NCBI RefSeq assembly: GCF_012571135.1
Contig: NZ_CP046216.1
Span: forward strand, 373,176 to 437,175
Reading direction: 5' to 3'
Length of the DNA: 64,000 nt
Origin: Enterobacteriaceae endosymbiont of Donacia tomentosa
GTDB lineage: Bacteria; Pseudomonadota; Gammaproteobacteria; Enterobacterales; Enterobacteriaceae
The notes beneath the pieces are model-generated. The model was not told the origin of the DNA and did not search any database. It worked only from the letters and a program-made list of their open reading frames with translations. Below are positions 63,248-64,000 of the stretch, piece by piece; position 1 is the first letter of the stretch, and each line of letters opens with the position of its first letter. The translations under genes and the position numbers were made by a program.

Positions 63248-63781
63248 ATGCATATTACTAAAAAAAAAATAATTTTAGGTAAATTCGGTCGAGTTCATGG
63301 GATACATGGATGGATAAAATTATTTTCTTTTACTAAAAGAAAAGGAGATATTTTTAATTATAAAAATTTATTTATTTTGAAAAATCAAAAAAATTCGTTT
63401 TTAATCAAATTCAGTAATTATATTATAAAAAAAAATAATTATATTGTAAAAATTAATAATATTAATAATCGTAATAAAATTACTGAATTTGTAAATTGTA
63501 AGATTTATATTTTGGAAGCTGAACTAATTTTATATAAAAAACCTAAAGAATATTATTGGTATGAAATTATTGGATGTAAAGTAATAAATATTAATAAAGT
63601 TTATTTAGGTTATATTATACAAATAATAGAAACTGGAGCTAATGATGTTATTGTAGTAAAATATCAAAATTTAAATAAAAAAATAATAAATAAAAAAATT
63701 TTAATTCCTTTTATTTTTAAACAAGTTATTAAAAATATAGATTTAATTAATAAAGTTATTAAAGTTAGTTGGGAATTGTAA
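63248..63781 (+). CDS. rimM: RimM, 16S rRNA processing protein
   Basis: Binds S19 and helps mature the 30S head. It is 177 residues (E. coli 182). LGKFGRVHGIHGWIKLFSFT opens the N-terminal beta-barrel, and the PRC-barrel half has YYWYEIIGCKVIN and TGANDVIVVKY. It lies in the conserved rpsP-rimM-trmD order. Confidence 0.95.
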   Translation: MHITKKKIILGKFGRVHGIHGWIKLFSFTKRKGDIFNYKNLFILKNQKNSFLIKFSNYIIKKNNYIVKINNINNRNKITEFVNCKIYILEAELILYKKPKEYYWYEIIGCKVININKVYLGYIIQIIETGANDVIVVKYQNLNKKIINKKILIPFIFKQVIKNIDLINKVIKVSWEL

Positions 63782-63812
63782 ATTTCATTAAAATTTCAGA
63801 TAAAAAATTATG

Positions 63813-64000
63813 ATGTTAATTGGTGTTATTAGTTTATTTCCAGAAATCTTTCAACCTTTTATTAAATATGGCATTATACAAAAAAGTATAAAAAAAAAAT
63901 TATTAAGTATAGATTTTTGGAATCCTAGAAATTATACAAATAATAAAAAATATAAAGTAGATTCTACTATATATGGCGGTGGAGGTGGAGTTATATTAAA
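63813..64000 (+). CDS. trmD: tRNA (guanine-N1)-methyltransferase, 5' part only
   Basis: Makes m1G37 in tRNAs reading CNN codons. Only the first 62 codons are in the window: MLIGVISLFPEIFQ, then the start of the S-adenosylmethionine site region YGGGGG, aligned with E. coli YGGGPG. I choose ATG 63813 because E. coli begins MWIGIISLFPE; the preceding ATG at 63810 is an alternative. A run of 10 A (63890-63899) is in frame. The gene continues past the end. Confidence 0.93.
   Translation, partial: MLIGVISLFPEIFQPFIKYGIIQKSIKKKLLSIDFWNPRNYTNNKKYKVDSTIYGGGGGVIL

Overview
The window is a very AT-rich piece of a bacterial chromosome (by eye only about a fifth to a quarter G+C; not computed). Every protein I recognise is closest in residues and length to its Escherichia coli counterpart, and many E. 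coli neighbourhoods survive: murI-rrs, the suf operon beside pykF, nuoA-N, thrABC, aroF-tyrA near bamD-rluD, dsbA-polA, smpB-ssrA near grpE, rpmE/priA, and ffh-rpsP-rimM-trmD. Strong AT bias, small gene content, long empty spacers where E. coli has genes, a PolA cut down to its 5' nuclease, a frameshift in a poly(A) tract and no mobile DNA indicate a long-term obligate intracellular symbiont derived from Enterobacterales, most plausibly an insect nutritional endosymbiont. I cannot name the species from sequence alone.

Layout: 1-1.6 kb is a 16S rRNA gene on the minus strand with its promoter, then murI. 2.7-11.1 kb holds iscS, pykF and the complete sufABCDSE operon (iron-sulfur cluster assembly). 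11.1-11.9 kb is non-coding. 11.9-16.4 kb holds murJ, ribA, sbcB, tRNA-Ser(GGA) and a DedA-family gene close to yohD. 16.4-31.4 kb is the complete 13-gene proton-pumping NADH dehydrogenase (complex I) operon, followed directly upstream by thrABC (31.4-36.1 kb), then parC. From 38.9 kb gene polarity switches from mostly minus to mostly plus: aroF-tyrA, bamD, a frameshifted rluD, dsbA, truncated polA, typA, ssrA/smpB, grpE, rpmB-rpmG, rpmE, priA, mnmG, a 1.2 kb empty stretch, nrdAB, an arginine/ornithine-type antiporter, ybgI, ffh-rpsP-rimM-trmD (trmD runs off the end).

Together the genes describe a respiring cell that keeps Fe-S assembly for complex I, makes threonine, and commits carbon to the shikimate pathway and tyrosine. 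The first shikimate enzyme (AroF) and the first threonine enzyme (ThrA) both carry changes at positions where E. coli substitutions relieve feedback inhibition, which would fit overproduction for a host. DNA maintenance is reduced: the Pol I polymerase domain is gone and PriA has lost its ATPase motifs while keeping its zinc-binding cysteines.

I found no CRISPR array, prophage, insertion sequence, toxin-antitoxin or defence system, and no cluster that looks like a new multi-gene system. The most interesting signals are modified versions of known genes. Comparisons with E. coli proteins are from memory, not from a computed alignment.
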